NCBI RefSeq assembly: GCF_000003855.2 | Contig: NW_003101681.1 | Location: 794,539 to 858,538 of the forward strand | From: Blastomyces gilchristii SLH14081 | Taxonomy: Eukaryota; Ascomycota; Eurotiomycetes; Onygenales; Ajellomycetaceae | Direction of reading: 5' to 3' | Length of the DNA: 64,000 nt | Shown: positions 12,173 through 24,550 of the stretch, piece after piece | Layout: every line of letters starts with the position of its first letter | Numbering within the stretch: position 1 is the first letter of the stretch | Program-made: the position numbers and the translations under genes | Notes under the pieces: model-generated | Told to the model about the DNA's origin: nothing | The model's input: the letters and a program-made list of their open reading frames with translations, nothing else | Databases searched by the model: none

Positions 12173-15100
12173 CTTCCCAACTGGTCCTTGAGACACGTAC
12201 AAAAATAAAATAGCAAAAAGAAAGGGTGTACCCAGGGGATACAAGAAAGAAAGGAGGAGCTCAAGAGAACGAAAAGGAAACGAGTGACTGGGCTGTAGGT
12301 GCTTTATGAAGAGTTACTTGATCAAAAGAATGGACGCATGGCAGGCAGCCAAGGGGGAAGCGGCTCATCCACAGAATAAAATGACTGTGAGGGGGGGAAA
12401 TATCGACAAGGACGAAGATGAAGCAGTAGGCGAGTTGCCTGTCTTCATGCTTATTAGCGCGAGTTAGAGCGGCTCAAAACTCGTATTTTGACGTCCTCTC
12501 TGGTTTTTAGCCCCAATCGACCCTTGAGATGTACGCAGTAGCCATCGTCAAACATGTGGAGCAACAATGGAGGGACCATTCCAGCGAAATTATTATCTCC
12601 GCTAGTGGGGTGTTGATTGCTTGAAAATTAATTGACTGATGCCATGAGAAACTGCCAGGGATCGAATACGTTTCTCCTCTTGATTGGATCTCGTCTCTGG
12701 GAGAATGGCTCCATCGATTCATCACCACGCTTTTGTTCTTTGTTTCGCACAGCCCGTCAACAAAGTTACAACCTTTCTATCTCTCTAATCCGGGGCGAAA
12801 AAGAACAAGACCAGGGTAACGATCAGACAGGAATCCAAGGACAAAACACTTGTCAGGGGCATTTCTATCCGCTCTTCAATGTACCAATATTTAGATTTCA
12901 GGGTCCATTAGAGTTGGGAGTGAGAAGAAAAACAAAATTTCATTGAAAACTGTTGATCAACCTGCAAAGAATGAGGCGCTGCTGGGAGCGCATCTCCCTT
13001 TTTCAGCTGGGGACGCTAAATAAGTAAAACGGTTCTTCAGTGATGCTCAGCTTATGGTGAGTTTGGGCCACAATTGACTTGACGGATAGACGATTGTTGT
13101 TGCATCCAGAACTTCTGGGGGGGTCGAATACGATAATCATTGACAATGCCTGATGCAACCCCATTTCGAAGGGCAGGAGGACGAAGAAAGATCTGAACTT
13201 CCACCACGATCGCGCTTCCGGAGTAACGCCCATCCACTCTTAGTGATCTGTGAAGCTATGAACCTGGCCCTGCCTTTCGCCATCTAGCTCTCTTGCTGGC
13301 TGGTGTGTTGGTAGCCATGATGGCCACGATTGTGACCACTTTCAATACTCCGTACATCATACAACAACGTTTCGTGAGGCGTTCTGAGAAGTTTGATCGG
13401 CACGGACCAAATCAGGAGAGGCGAAGAAGCGGCTCTGCGATTGTCGTTGACATTTGCTTGGGGGCTTTGGGGGCGTTGTGCAAATAAGGAATAGTGGGCT
13501 TGGCATACTCCTCCAACCTTAAAACCTTGTTGCTGCATGGGTGTTCTCAGCTGAGGTTTCCCTGTAAAGCTGCCCTCTGACTCGGCACCTGGATCTTGCT
13601 TTGGCTTCGGATAGATAATGCTACCTCCAGTACACGGGAGTGGAACCATAATCTGCCCTTGTTGAAGCGGCGTGAGCGGCGAGGTTCCTTCTCGCTGAAT
13701 GTTGTTGAATTCTCCCATCATCCCCACCTCGTACTTCGAGGCATGGGATGTTGAAAGCATTTCTCGCCCTGTGAAGAAAAAGTGTCAACATCTCTTTCGG
13801 AAGGAGATATCAAGGGCCGCCCTTGGCCACTGTCCAGGGATACTAATTTTTTGCTTGGCAGTCACCGGCTTCTCCAGCTTGCTTGATTGTTCTGTGCCCA
13901 TAAAAATTTTCAAAAGTTGAGGGTATTGCCGCCAAATCTACCCGATCAACGAAGCACGCATATTAAATTTAGATCACTTTTGGACCAATTTTCGCTCGAT
14001 TTTAACGGTTAATATGAATAGATTTTGAAAGATCGCCTCAGGTGCCATATATTCTCTCGCAATAAATTATCTTGAGTTACGCCAACTCACAAAGAGCTGT
14101 GATGATTGCTACCAGAGATAAGCCTCTCGAGAAATTCTCGGTTCAATCGAGATTCAGATTTCTCCGTTTCTCTTATTCCTTTGAGCATCTCAAGTGAATA
14201 ATGCTCCCTAGGTATTTCACCGTTCGGATGCACCCGTCCCTGTGCTCTGACGGAGATGTTCATCCCATTTCGAATCAAGTATCATCGCAGACACATTTCC
14301 TAGCCCTAAGGCCCCATGATGCGAGTTTTTTTGTACGGCGTAGAACAAGATATGAATATATCTACACAACCTCCCTACTAGAGTCTACATATCAATTCAG
14401 GAAGCTGTCTGTTTGTATATACCACGTTAAATCGAGCAACAGCATTTTCTATATACCCACTTGTTTCTGGCTCATGGGTCTAATATCTCCTTCTGTTCCA
14501 TTTTTCCACTTCATCTTTCCAAATCCCTCATGCTTAGACAAACTACCCTTCTTATGGATTTTATGCGTAGAAAGTTTTGAAAAAGATTTTTAACAATCAC
14601 ATGAATTCACGTTCTTCTGTTACGTGGCCATGCTACTTGTTATAAGATCAGACAAGGCACATTCTTTATCATCTATTCTACATATACTTGCATTAGCATC
14701 CATCTATTGATACTCTCCTACAGGCTTAGAACATCTTCTTAATATTTTAAATAATATAGAAAGACAACTGACTTAGCACTGAGTTCTCGGTGCATACTAA
14801 ATATGTATTTTACATACACTGTTAGCAACAGCAAGTTTTGACCATATTTTAAGTGAAGATGTATTAGGTCACTAGTCATTATACTTAAAAGAGATATATA
14901 TTCACATTCTCTACATTTCTTTGAGGACAAACACATTTGCAATTGAGGACAAGAGATATCTGATTCTACCTCCACATTTTCATTTTCTGGTTTAAAAGAT
15001 CAGCATCGCATGAGAAATACTACTTTTGACAAATGCAACCAAAAGCTCACCCACCCACTACTGAACTTTTCACCAAAACATACCATTCTAGAAGTCCTCG

Positions 15101-17640
15101 TGGAACAATCACTTGGCCAATTCTATCCTTGATATTTATATCTCCACAATAACAAAAGAGGATCTCCCGAGTCCTGAGGGATGTGGCACGCCAAGGCATG
15201 CAACGCGGAGAAATTAGCGGTAGAAACCAAAAATCACAACCGCGATTTAGTTATTATTTGGTCCCAAGACAACAATGTGTCAGCCAAAATCATCGCACTC
15301 CTAACTAAACACGAAAAAAGAGCCTTCACTCAAGACGTCCTTCTATCCCAGCACGCGCGGCTGCGCAGCTTCTGGCAACATGGAACATGGACCGAGAAAT
15401 GAGATTATTCTTGGTTAATCACCATCCTTGTGCTCCACAGGCTGTGAAAGTTGGGCTTGCACCCGCTGAGACGACGCGACAGCGAGATTTTGCTTCCAGT
15501 ATCTTATTGGCCAGCCTGGGTGATGGCGCGGACCTAGGCAACCCCGGTACATTGGTCCTGGGTTCGGTTTTTCTTAGAGAGAGCAGCGGGCGCTGTAAGT
15601 CGGTGATGAAATAGGGGCCCCGGCTGAAATGATGTGGACATGGGTCACGTCCCACCGGGCTTACCGGCCCAAGTAGCACATTACTGGCAGTTAGGAGGGG
15701 ATCGTATCAACAATTGGTGGATACGATGATCAACTTTTTCTTTCCCTCCACACCGGGAGACTGGAGTCCCTGTCTGGGGTTTGGTTTGGTAAGAAAATAA
15801 ATTCTCTGAATTGGCGCGCCTAATTTGGTGGTCAAATAATGACAGGGAACCCTCCATTTTGTTGATTTCCCGAGTCCTGTTCTCATCTTCTCCTTTCTTG
15901 TTCTTTTATTTCCACGATTCTGGTTTGGCAGGTTCCATTTTTCTAATTTTTCCATTTTTTTCTTTTCTCCCAAGAATTCCATTTTGCGCGTCTGCCGCTC
16001 CGACGCTAGCTGATTGGCTGATCCTCAGGTTTATAAGTGAGGGAAAAGAACAGGCTAAGGTGCGTTTCAATTTTTGTCACATCATTCTAGCCCGTTTTCC
16101 TAAGCCTTTTTCCCAGCCATAGGCGTATGGCTTTCCTCCCCCCTATAAAGCTTTGACTCTATTTGGGTAGGGCCGGTTGCGAATGACTCCTCTCAGGCAC
16201 GGACAGTTTGGTGCCCATCAAACATCTGCCAGACAGGAATCGTAAATGGAAGACCCCCTTCTTCGTCAAATCAACTCATCTTATATTAGTCAGGCTTCCA
16301 CGGTTGTTTGGACTGCTCTTAGGGGTTATAGAGTGTATCCATTCAATTATTGATAACAAAAATTCACAAACGCATACATATAACAGTTAGCGTCAGGATT
16401 ATTCCAAGTTTCAGGAGTCGGAACTCGTCCATGGATGTACGCACCGGCCAGAACAATCCACTTTCCCCTCATTAGCTAAGAAGGCTGAACCTTGATTGGA
16501 AGGGGACAGGTGCATACTCATTCCAACGGTTGGGTTGGGTTCAGTTAAAAGAATGACTGGGGATGAGTTTCATTGGGTTCAACAGATCCCACCAAGTTCC
16601 AACAACGGGTTTCTTTATCCGGTCGACCATGAACTGAGAGGAATAAAACTCGAGATGATCGAAATTCCTCGCCGTGTACAGATCTGTAAAGCGGCCGCGA
16701 GATCTCTTTCTAGTCGTCGAACATGTTAAAGCACGAATGAGAGGAGAGGCTCCGTCTGGTCCCCAACCCCTAAGCTGGGGGCTTCCCCGGAAAACCTTGG
16801 AGGACAGGAGGGATCGTCTTGGCAGGAAAGAAGCAGGAAGACGCAAGGAATGGCACAATGAATCTGCAGATGTTATCAAAAGAGGAAGTTTGGGGTTGGA
16901 TACGCGCTGTTGGTCAACTTCAAATGCATTTGTTGAAGCCATCCGTTGTAGATATGGTTTCGTCCGTATGTCAAGTGCTCATAGATTCGGTGGAGATATG
17001 TCTTCAGACGGTCAGGTGAAGGGTTCATCTTATCTCGCGGGGCCCTTCTTAAGTGTTAAATTTTTTTCCCTAATCGTTTCTCTGGGGTGTTGCACATATA
17101 TGCGGTTATTTCATGTAGTTCCCATGGGCAAGGAAAGCATCCCCAACGTCATCTTCACTGGATGATAGCTGGGTGTCGAGAGACAGTGAAGTTGTGCAGA
17201 ACGGGCTGGAGACTACTTTTTAACTCAAAGGTGCGCATTGTTCCAGGTTACTGCGATGATGGCCACCATCCTTGCGCTGTTCCATAATCGGTAAACTCCC
17301 AGGGCATCCGGAAGTATTTATTTTAAACCTTAAGCATTTTGCACCACGCAACAAATTTTACAAAAGTGGACTCAGCAGAGCCATTCGGATCCTACTCTGT
17401 AGCAGTTCTGGAGATCTACAGCTATCGTTAGTTTTTACTATCGGGCTATCAGGTCCTCTATCGTTCCCCATAACTGTCCACCCGTCACCCCTAAAAGGCG
17501 CCTAGACTCTAGGCTCCCCCGCGCCCGGAGTAAGCCTAATGGTGTACCTAGGTAACACCCATCGCCACTAAAGATTCCTGCCTGCGGAGAACCACCAATT
17601 TCGCCGCAGAGCCTCTTCTTCCTCTCATCCTCCCATCCAT
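12173..17640. other. 5.4-kb region without a convincing gene
   Basis: I examined both strands and found no frame with recognisable domains or plausible splice partners. Composition is mixed: GC-moderate at 12.2–13.9 kb and 15.4–17.5 kb, AT-rich at 13.9–15.1 kb. The segment may include the 5' region of the membrane protein gene, decayed genes or noncoding transcripts. One TACTCCGTA lies at 13346–13354. Confidence 0.4.
13284..13760 (-). CDS. Possible 158-residue ORF, status uncertain
   Basis: A genuine ATG opens a 158-codon frame beginning MLSTSHASKYEVGMMGEFNN and containing SPLTPLQQGQIMVPLPCTGG. It is Gln/Ser/Pro-rich with no transmembrane segment and no domain I recognise. It has no clear splice partners and sits in a gene-poor stretch. 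It could be a lineage-specific protein, a decayed C-terminal exon, or a chance frame. Confidence 0.2.
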   Translation of the reverse strand: MLSTSHASKYEVGMMGEFNNIQREGTSPLTPLQQGQIMVPLPCTGGSIIYPKPKQDPGAESEGSFTGKPQLRTPMQQQGFKVGGVCQAHYSLFAQRPQSPQANVNDNRRAASSPLLIWSVPIKLLRTPHETLLYDVRSIESGHNRGHHGYQHTSQQES

Positions 17641-19250
17641 CTTCATCCTGTGTCAACCACATACCATACCTCTTCATCTCTCCATCTCCACATCTCCTCG
17701 TCTCCTCATCTCCTCATCTCTCCATTTCTCCATTTCTCTCTCCCCATCTTGCCATCTTGCCATCTCGCCATCTCCAAACTCCAGCTTCATCTCCAAGTCG
17801 CGCTTTTCTCTGCATCGTCCTCCCTCTTCCTCCAACCCCATACGCTCTTCCCACCAATCCGTCCCAATTTCCGTACCCTCCCTCACGTAACCCCCTTGGA
17901 TCGGCCACCTAGCCATCGCGCCAGCCAACCACATTCGCTGTGCTGCCAACCCTGCACTCTAGCGGGCGCAGGAGACTGGTAACTGCACCCAGACACACAC
18001 TTCCAATCACACTAGCAAGTCTTAGCTGAAGCAGCCAAGCAGCAGCCTGTCCTGCCGTCTCTGCTCCCAGCGCACTTGTCGTACCTTTCTCCGACCTTTT
18101 CGATCTCGGCTCTCGCTCGTCTGGGCTCGAAGCTTGCGCGATTCCAACAGTGACTGTCACCTCTCCGAATAAGAGACAAGCCCATCGAAAAAATCTTCCG
18201 GCGCACCTTAACACTATTCCGCCATTATTATTCTACCAATAACATCGGCACCGTGTCGCCCATCTTCAATCACCACCCTCGCGCATATTTATTCGACTTG
18301 CTATTGGAGATCCATCTCTCAGAACCCAGTTGTTTTTCTGGCCCTGGGTCAATCTGGAACCCTTGTTAGTAGTCCTCGTTCCTTTCTTCATCTTCAACCT
18401 GACCCAACTCTCCCCATTGTTCGCATCCGCCCTCTTGTCTGCACATAGCCTTTCTTCTCCTTTCTTCCTTTCGCTCTCTTGCTCGTTTCAGCTCTCAAAT
18501 CGCTCTTCATATTTTCCCCGTTTATTGTTCATTTTGTGTCATTTTTCTTGCGGTTCCTTCTACCAAACACACCTCCCTCCCCGAAAAAACGGGCCAAAAA
18601 AAGCGAAAGAAGCCCCCTGTACAACCTTCCATTGGATTCATCACCCGATCCTCGTCTTCCTATACCGTCACGGTCTCTGCTCAATGTTGAGTTCGGAGCG
18701 CGGCATCTTCCTTTGGCTTCCCATTTTGTTATTGCAGCTATCTTACGCTATCGTCCTCATCGCATCGCTTTGTTGATTTGGATTATCTGTACACCCAACG
18801 CATCTTTACTGGATCCACACACACTCCATTATTCTGCAATTCCACTTTATTCGGTCTATCGCTCATTGTCAATCACTTGTATTGCGATTTTCAAAGTTAT
18901 AGTATTGACATTTGCGAAACAGCTACCTTTCTCAGCTCGACGTCCTCTAGCGATGCGCAGAAGTTCTTAACCTGTTCGTCACACCAATCCTACGCCGACC
19001 AGCCTCCTATCTCCTTTCTCGCGTCGAGTCTGACCTTCGATCCTCCTCGAACTCGATTTAAACAAATTTCTCGAATTATACTACAGCTTCTTACGATCGC
19101 TTCGTATTGCTACTGTTTATCAACCGTGAGACCCATCAATTTACGCGACCCGCGACACCTTCGCGAGGATCGTCCTAAAGGAGAAAAGGGGACTTTCGAC
19201 TTCCTCTCTACGCCAGCACGTTCCTTGCCTTAAGCGTCTTTATATCGACC
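17641..19250 (+). promoter_or_regulatory. Long pyrimidine-rich leader and promoter of whi3
   Basis: The 1.6 kb before the whi3 ATG is strongly C/T-rich on the coding strand. It includes near-repeats of CATCTC at 17680–17790 and T/C tracts through 18.3–19.1 kb. Several ATG-initiated frames occur, so if this is transcribed the leader carries uORFs. Long pyrimidine-rich leaders are usual for highly regulated filamentous fungal genes. The transcription start cannot be placed from sequence alone. Confidence 0.45.
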
Positions 19251-21026
19251 ATGAGCAACGGTCAGTCGAACCAGTCGGACGCAATGTACAATAGGCCAAC
19301 GCTGAAGCGCAACGGCTCCAGTTCTGCCGCAATTTCCCATCTCCCAGTCTCCACACCCAACGGCACATCCAACATACACAACGCGAGTATACCCGAACCA
19401 TTCTCTCCTGTATCATCTCAACCATCATCGACCGCTTCCGCAGCTTTTAATACCATGCTTCCGCCGATAGGCCAGCCGTCATTGCATCTTGCAGAAATGG
19501 ATGCTGGTGGAAATGGCATGCCGAATATGAACGGCATGAGTGGAGCATATCCTACTAAAAATGTTAATGGCGGCACTGTTGCTGTTCTTTTGCGACGTTT
19601 AGCACCAACATACAGCAACGAGTTGCTGCACGGGCTACTTACATTTTCCCAACACTTGGTCGATTACGCTTTCGTTCCGAACGAACATCCTGAAGACGGC
19701 CAGTGTCGCTCTGCGATCGCACGTTTCGAAACGAGAGCCGCAGCAGAGGAAGTTCGGAACGCTCTCCATGGCAAACTGAACAGCACGGGTGAAGCTAATA
19801 TGATCGTTGAAATTCTTAATGCTCCATCTGCCTCCCTTGTGCGCCGCAATACAATCGACCATGCGTCAAGCCGCGCCCTGTCAAACTCCGCGTCTCAAGT
19901 TAGCGCTCCGCCGTCCCTAACGCGCCAGACGTCGCTTTTCAATGGCGCCTTCCAGGCTTTCGAAAGAGCAGGGAATAATGAGCTTCCAGCGCCAGACGGA
20001 AATTCTCAACTCACATCCATATTCTCCCCTCAGTCGCCGATCGAAAATTCAATCAGTGATCGCTCGTACGGCTCCGGCAAAATGATGATCAAACAAGATC
20101 CTGACGAAGATACCGGCGACTTGTTGAGTGACCCTGTTGGGTATGCCCGGAACGGACCTTCTAATCCGGTAGCTTTGCAGCGGCGGTTGACCAACCCACC
20201 AGTCCCTCTATCTCACTTCGCCAGCCTCTCGTTGTCGACAAATGTTGGTACTCCCATGCAGCAATTGGGTGGCACTCGATCGAATACGAGTATTGGGACT
20301 CCCACCAGTACAATGCCACCCGGCCTTTCATCTACAATAGTACCAAATTCTGGATACATGCATGCTTCTCAATATCATCGGGTAAATTATCCACCCGTCA
20401 ACCCAGCCGATCAGAACCCTCCTTGCAACACCTTGTACGTGGGAAACCTCCCACATGATACCTCAGAAGACGAGCTGAAGGCTTTGTTTACCAAACAACG
20501 CGGATACAAGCGACTCTGCTTCCGGAATAAGCAGAACGGACCCATGTGCTTCGTCGAATTTGAAGACATCTCTTTTGCGACCAAGGCTCTCCATGAGTTG
20601 TACGGATACCAATTGTCTAACAGCGTTAAAGGCGGTATTCGCCTTAGCTTCTCCAAAAACCCTCTCGGGGTCCGCCCAGGCCCACCTCCTGGAATGAATG
20701 CAGTGCCCAATGCTAATGCTGGGAAATCGACAAATGGCAACGGAATGCCACTCTTCGCAACAGCAAACACTTTCCCACCTGGATTGGGCATCCCTCCTGG
20801 TTTCGCGAGCACAAACAATTCGATCAATCCACTTATGGCCGGCATCAACAACGCTGCAGCCAACACCACCTTTAATAGCCACTCAGTGTCGGGGCTCGGG
20901 ATGAACCCTGGCACTATTGGGACATCACGTTCGCAGGCTCTTAATGGCGGACCTGTCGGCGGAGTGGCAGGTCCAGGTATGGCAAACATGAATGTCACTG
21001 CTTATGCTGATTTCATGGGCCGATAG
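19251..21026 (+). CDS. whi3: Whi3-family RNA-binding protein (RRM)
   Basis: A single uninterrupted exon encodes 591 residues from ATGAGCAACGG. Whi3 binds mRNAs such as G1 cyclin transcripts, retains them in the cytoplasm and forms condensates that control cell-cycle entry and asymmetry in fungi. A canonical RRM lies at about residues 390–468, with RNP2 as [12 protein letters not shown] and RNP1-like [20 protein letters not shown], ending [17 protein letters not shown]. This run is diagnostic for Whi3/Mde7 proteins. A divergent RRM-like fold is visible earlier, about residues 106–190 ([20 protein letters not shown]). The remainder is low-complexity Ser/Asn/Pro/Gly sequence consistent with condensate formation, and the C-terminus is [11 protein letters not shown]. 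The start has an ACC context and the leader upstream is long. Confidence 0.95.
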   Translation: MSNGQSNQSDAMYNRPTLKRNGSSSAAISHLPVSTPNGTSNIHNASIPEPFSPVSSQPSSTASAAFNTMLPPIGQPSLHLAEMDAGGNGMPNMNGMSGAYPTKNVNGGTVAVLLRRLAPTYSNELLHGLLTFSQHLVDYAFVPNEHPEDGQCRSAIARFETRAAAEEVRNALHGKLNSTGEANMIVEILNAPSASLVRRNTIDHASSRALSNSASQVSAPPSLTRQTSLFNGAFQAFERAGNNELPAPDGNSQLTSIFSPQSPIENSISDRSYGSGKMMIKQDPDEDTGDLLSDPVGYARNGPSNPVALQRRLTNPPVPLSHFASLSLSTNVGTPMQQLGGTRSNTSIGTPTSTMPPGLSSTIVPNSGYMHASQYHRVNYPPVNPADQNPPCNTLYVGNLPHDTSEDELKALFTKQRGYKRLCFRNKQNGPMCFVEFEDISFATKALHELYGYQLSNSVKGGIRLSFSKNPLGVRPGPPPGMNAVPNANAGKSTNGNGMPLFATANTFPPGLGIPPGFASTNNSINPLMAGINNAAANTTFNSHSVSGLGMNPGTIGTSRSQALNGGPVGGVAGPGMANMNVTAYADFMGR

Positions 21027-23032
21027 ATCAAAGCATATAAACGCATCTATATAATGTTTTGCATGTGTGATGAGTACTGGAGCGTCTGGCGTTATGGAAC
21101 ACTGGACTCTACATGTTAGATCGTCATGCGACGCTGGCCTCTGCCTCTTTTGATGTTTTGCCCCATGCCACGACCCTTTTTGTGCTTTGATTTCCACTAT
21201 TATATTTTTGTTCTTGAGTAAATTTCCACTTTTGTTTTATACTTGCATCGATATTTATTTGTCTCCCTCAGTTTATTTTTTGCCATTTTCTCATAGTTAC
21301 AGGCTTATTCTCGGGGCTATTGACCACTGCATGGAATCTTGAAGGAAGGAGCGGCTATTTTATTGTTCGGGATTAGCGAGAAAGTGCATATTGCTCCGGC
21401 GCATTTTGCTTGTGCGCGCTTGGGCCTTGCTGGAACTCAGGAGGACTCGTTCCCGTTCTCGTTTACAACCCCCCCCCCCCCCGCGCGGACAAAAAAGGGG
21501 GTTGTAATTTGGGTCTTCTTTTCGTGGCCGGCTCCTTTTACCTCTTTATTGCATCTCATTTTCTTATTTCCCAAATTTTGCGTCTGTGTCGCACTACGAA
21601 CATCATTTTCTCCTTGTCCATTTACCCTTTATCCGTTTTCTGCCTTCGCAGATGTTTTCTGGGGTACATCATTTATTTTGCTGAGCCAGCCCTATTATTT
21701 TTCAAAAATTATTCCCCTCAAAAATTATCCCCCCTTTACACGCAACATCATTTTTGTAGCCTTCATTTCAAGCGCGTCGATATATTTTTTTCGTGGGATA
21801 TTTTTCCTTCTTTTTCTTATTCGTCGATGACCTCTTCCCCCGCTCCTCTCCGCCCCCCAAATGAAAGAAGAAAAAGAAAAAAACACCTCGAGAGATTTGC
21901 CCATTTCACAAAGCGGCCATGTTAAGGCGTACATATTAAACGATTGTGTTTTACTTGTCTGTTTCTTGGCGTGGGAAAAATGGGCCTCTGCAGGATACGT
22001 ATACGAGAAGGATGATCAGGAATCTTCTCGTGCTGGATTCATGGATATTTTCTTGTTTTTTCGTGCGCCTTTTATTATTTTCTGCTGCAAGGTTCGGTGT
22101 TTTTTTTTATTTCACTTGTTTTGCTTGCTAATTTTGTGGCCATATCTGTCTCTATCTCTCCAGTTGTATTCCCCTCCAGCATTTGCGTTCTTACTACTCA
22201 TGTCTCCCCTGCTGGTTGGCATCCTATTTATTTATCATTGCCTCATTCATCTTGTCCAGCTTCTTTTATTACATCTTTAAAAAATCATTATTTATACAAT
22301 GCGCTACACAAACTTTTGTTCCACACCCTTTGAACCTTTCTATACCATACCTGCACACGCGGCGCCCCTTTCATTTTCAATTTCTAAAAAATTTCCTCTT
22401 CCCCTGCCCTTCTATTTATGGAGTCAAATTCTCACCAATGGCATGATTATCATATCATCTCCCATCAGCAAGTGATTACTCTTCCAAATGAAACAGAGAG
22501 ATATGGATACTTGTTGGATCAATAACTTATTTTCCCCTTCAGCATAGCTAGGCTTATAGTCAATGATCTACACAGAGACGCGGGTCGCTGAAACATTTTA
22601 CGTTTGCTTTATTGCCATTGGTCTTCTTCTTTTCAGCTTCACTTTCATCATCCTCCGTATCGATTTTTGGCTCCCTTATAATGAATTTCGAGATCCATAT
22701 CCATCGGTGTACACTTTGGTGCGACCTCGCCGCTAATGAAAATTGCGCTAGTCCTCTTTCGAACTGCTTCCACGTGATCACCTCAACTGGAGAAAAAAAA
22801 TTGCTTCAAACAATTTCCACCAGTCCACTACATCTCCAATCTCCAATTCTACCCTCAACCAACTTGTTCAGGCAGCCATTGAACCTCCCAATCATTCATT
22901 TTACATATCCTCAATTGGCTGCCTTAACCCCTCTCTACCCATTTTTCCCGCCCAGTTTTCACCCCTTTTGTTGTAGAACGCTCCATCCAACCTCTTCTTA
23001 CACTCACTCACATACACACATCAACACACAAG
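21027..23032. other. Intergenic region between whi3 and bot1
   Basis: About 2 kb, T-rich on the plus strand, including a C12 homopolymer run near 21470–21482 and several T tracts. It contains the whi3 3' region and the bot1 promoter. Open frames within it come from low-complexity composition and lack domains. Confidence 0.5.
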
Positions 23033-24550
23033 ATGCCTCCTCGGCTAGGAGGCCTGCGACGGCTGTCTTGCAGTCTTACATCCAATCCCTCACCTTCTCA
23101 ATCATCAGCCCCCTTGTGCCTCTCCTTCACCCTCCTCCTATCCTCATCATCCACCACCGCCCCTTCCCAACGCCGACTACAACATGACGCCGCCGCTGCT
23201 CCAACGCCCGCTGAGCCCCAGAACGACAAAGATGAAGAAAAGCGGCGAAAAGTGCATATGTGGCTAAAGGGCCCGGGTGCGGTGTTTAAGAACCCAAAAC
23301 CGGGCAGCACAAACTATATCAGCGCCTATAACAACAATGGCATGTTGATCCGCTCCAAGGAGGGCGGCAAAGACACAGATGCGGAAACGCTGGAAGACCT
23401 TAGACCATTCCCGCTTAATCCGACGTTTGTGAGCGAGTCAGTTCTCAGTGAGGATTTAAGGAATGAGATTCATAGACAGGTTGTCGAATATGGGAAGTCG
23501 CCTAGAGAAGTTAGTGTTATGCATGGGGTGGATTTGAAAAGAGTTGCAGCTGTGGTTAGGTTGGTGGAGCTGGAGAAGAAATGGGTTGCAGAGGTATGTA
23601 TAGTTTGTGTTTTCTTTTCTCAAGTCGGTTTCATTTTATCTGCCTTATATTGTCCGCCTCCCTCTTCTATACTTTGTCATGATGAGCAAAACAAATTCGA
23701 TTAGTCTTGAAGACTCCTAAATTCCCATTCTGGAGAATGCTTACTTAAAATTTAAATTACAACTCTCTGAGACAATACCTTTTATTATCTACAAATTTCG
23801 GAGTTTCATGGTCATAACCACGAGTTGATCTACTTGAAACAGCCTTGCTAACAGCCAATATAATAGAACAAACCTCGCGCAATCCCGTACGCTCGGGCTG
23901 TACATCAGATGATCCCTACGACACCCTTAAAAAAATACCCTGAGCGGCCTGTTCCCCACGAATCCATAAACGATCTCCCTGTCCACCGTCTCACAGAAGC
24001 TCAAATTTTCCACCCAGTCTCAGAATCCCGACAATTCACCCGCGTCGACGCAGGGCGCGTCTTCTCCGCCGCACCCGCCCTCCCCCACGCCTCCGCCAAC
24101 ACCCCACATAATACCCCAGAAGCCATCGAAAAAGTAACTCACAACCCCCACATGATCGAAAAACTTGGCAAACCCAACAACGAAGAAGAAGTCCTCCAAC
24201 CCGCAGACTACCGAATCCCACACCCTCACCTTGTCGCCTTCGCGCACGACCGGTTCCAGAGACCCGGCGAGTACCGGGAGCACAAGAAGCGGTTTGCGGA
24301 GCGGATTGAGAGGGAAGCGGCTGCCATGCGGAAGCGGCAGGAAGTTGCAAAGGCGAAGGAAGAGGCAAAGATGACCCGAATCCAGCCGGAGGGTAGCCGC
24401 TTTGAGTTCCGGTTCAGAGACGTGGTGGTATCTCGCGAGACGACTGGGATGGATGGTCGTGGAACGAGCGCGCCTGGTCGTCGGTATGGTGTGCCTAGTT
24501 ATGAGAGGAAGAGGGGGGCTATAAAGATACCCACCAAAGTGGAGGTTTAA
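23033..24550 (+). CDS. bot1: Mitoribosomal protein mS45 / mitochondrial regulator Bot1
   Basis: Two exons, 23033–23593 and 23867–24550, give 414 residues. The protein matches the 'eukaryotic mitochondrial regulator protein' family (S. pombe Bot1, yeast Mrps35), a fungal-type component of the mitochondrial small ribosomal subunit. Visible blocks are MWLKGPGAVFKNPKPGSTNY, DLRPFPLNPTFVSESVLSED, EYGKSPREVSVMHGVDLKRV, VVRLVELEKKWVAE, and in exon 2 NKPRAIPYARAVHQMIPTTP, VPHESINDLPVHRLTEAQIF, HPVSESRQFTRVDAGRVF. The N-terminal ~50 residues are rich in Arg, Ser and Leu with few acids, fitting a mitochondrial presequence. The 273-bp intron is GT–AG and phase 0, and the junction restores a continuous conserved block. 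A basic coiled-coil-like stretch (EREAAAMRKRQEVAKAKEEA) precedes the C-terminus. Confidence 0.93.

Noticed and set aside
16541..17165. Opposing 133- and 163-codon frames
   Set aside because: They overlap on opposite strands, neither has a domain, and there is no way to prefer one.
18330..18970. 148- and 163-codon plus frames upstream of whi3
   Set aside because: They come from C/T-rich low-complexity leader sequence, overlap in different frames and show no domain.
20411..20998. 195-codon minus-strand frame opposite whi3
   Set aside because: It is antisense to the conserved RRM region and reflects the codon pattern of the real gene.
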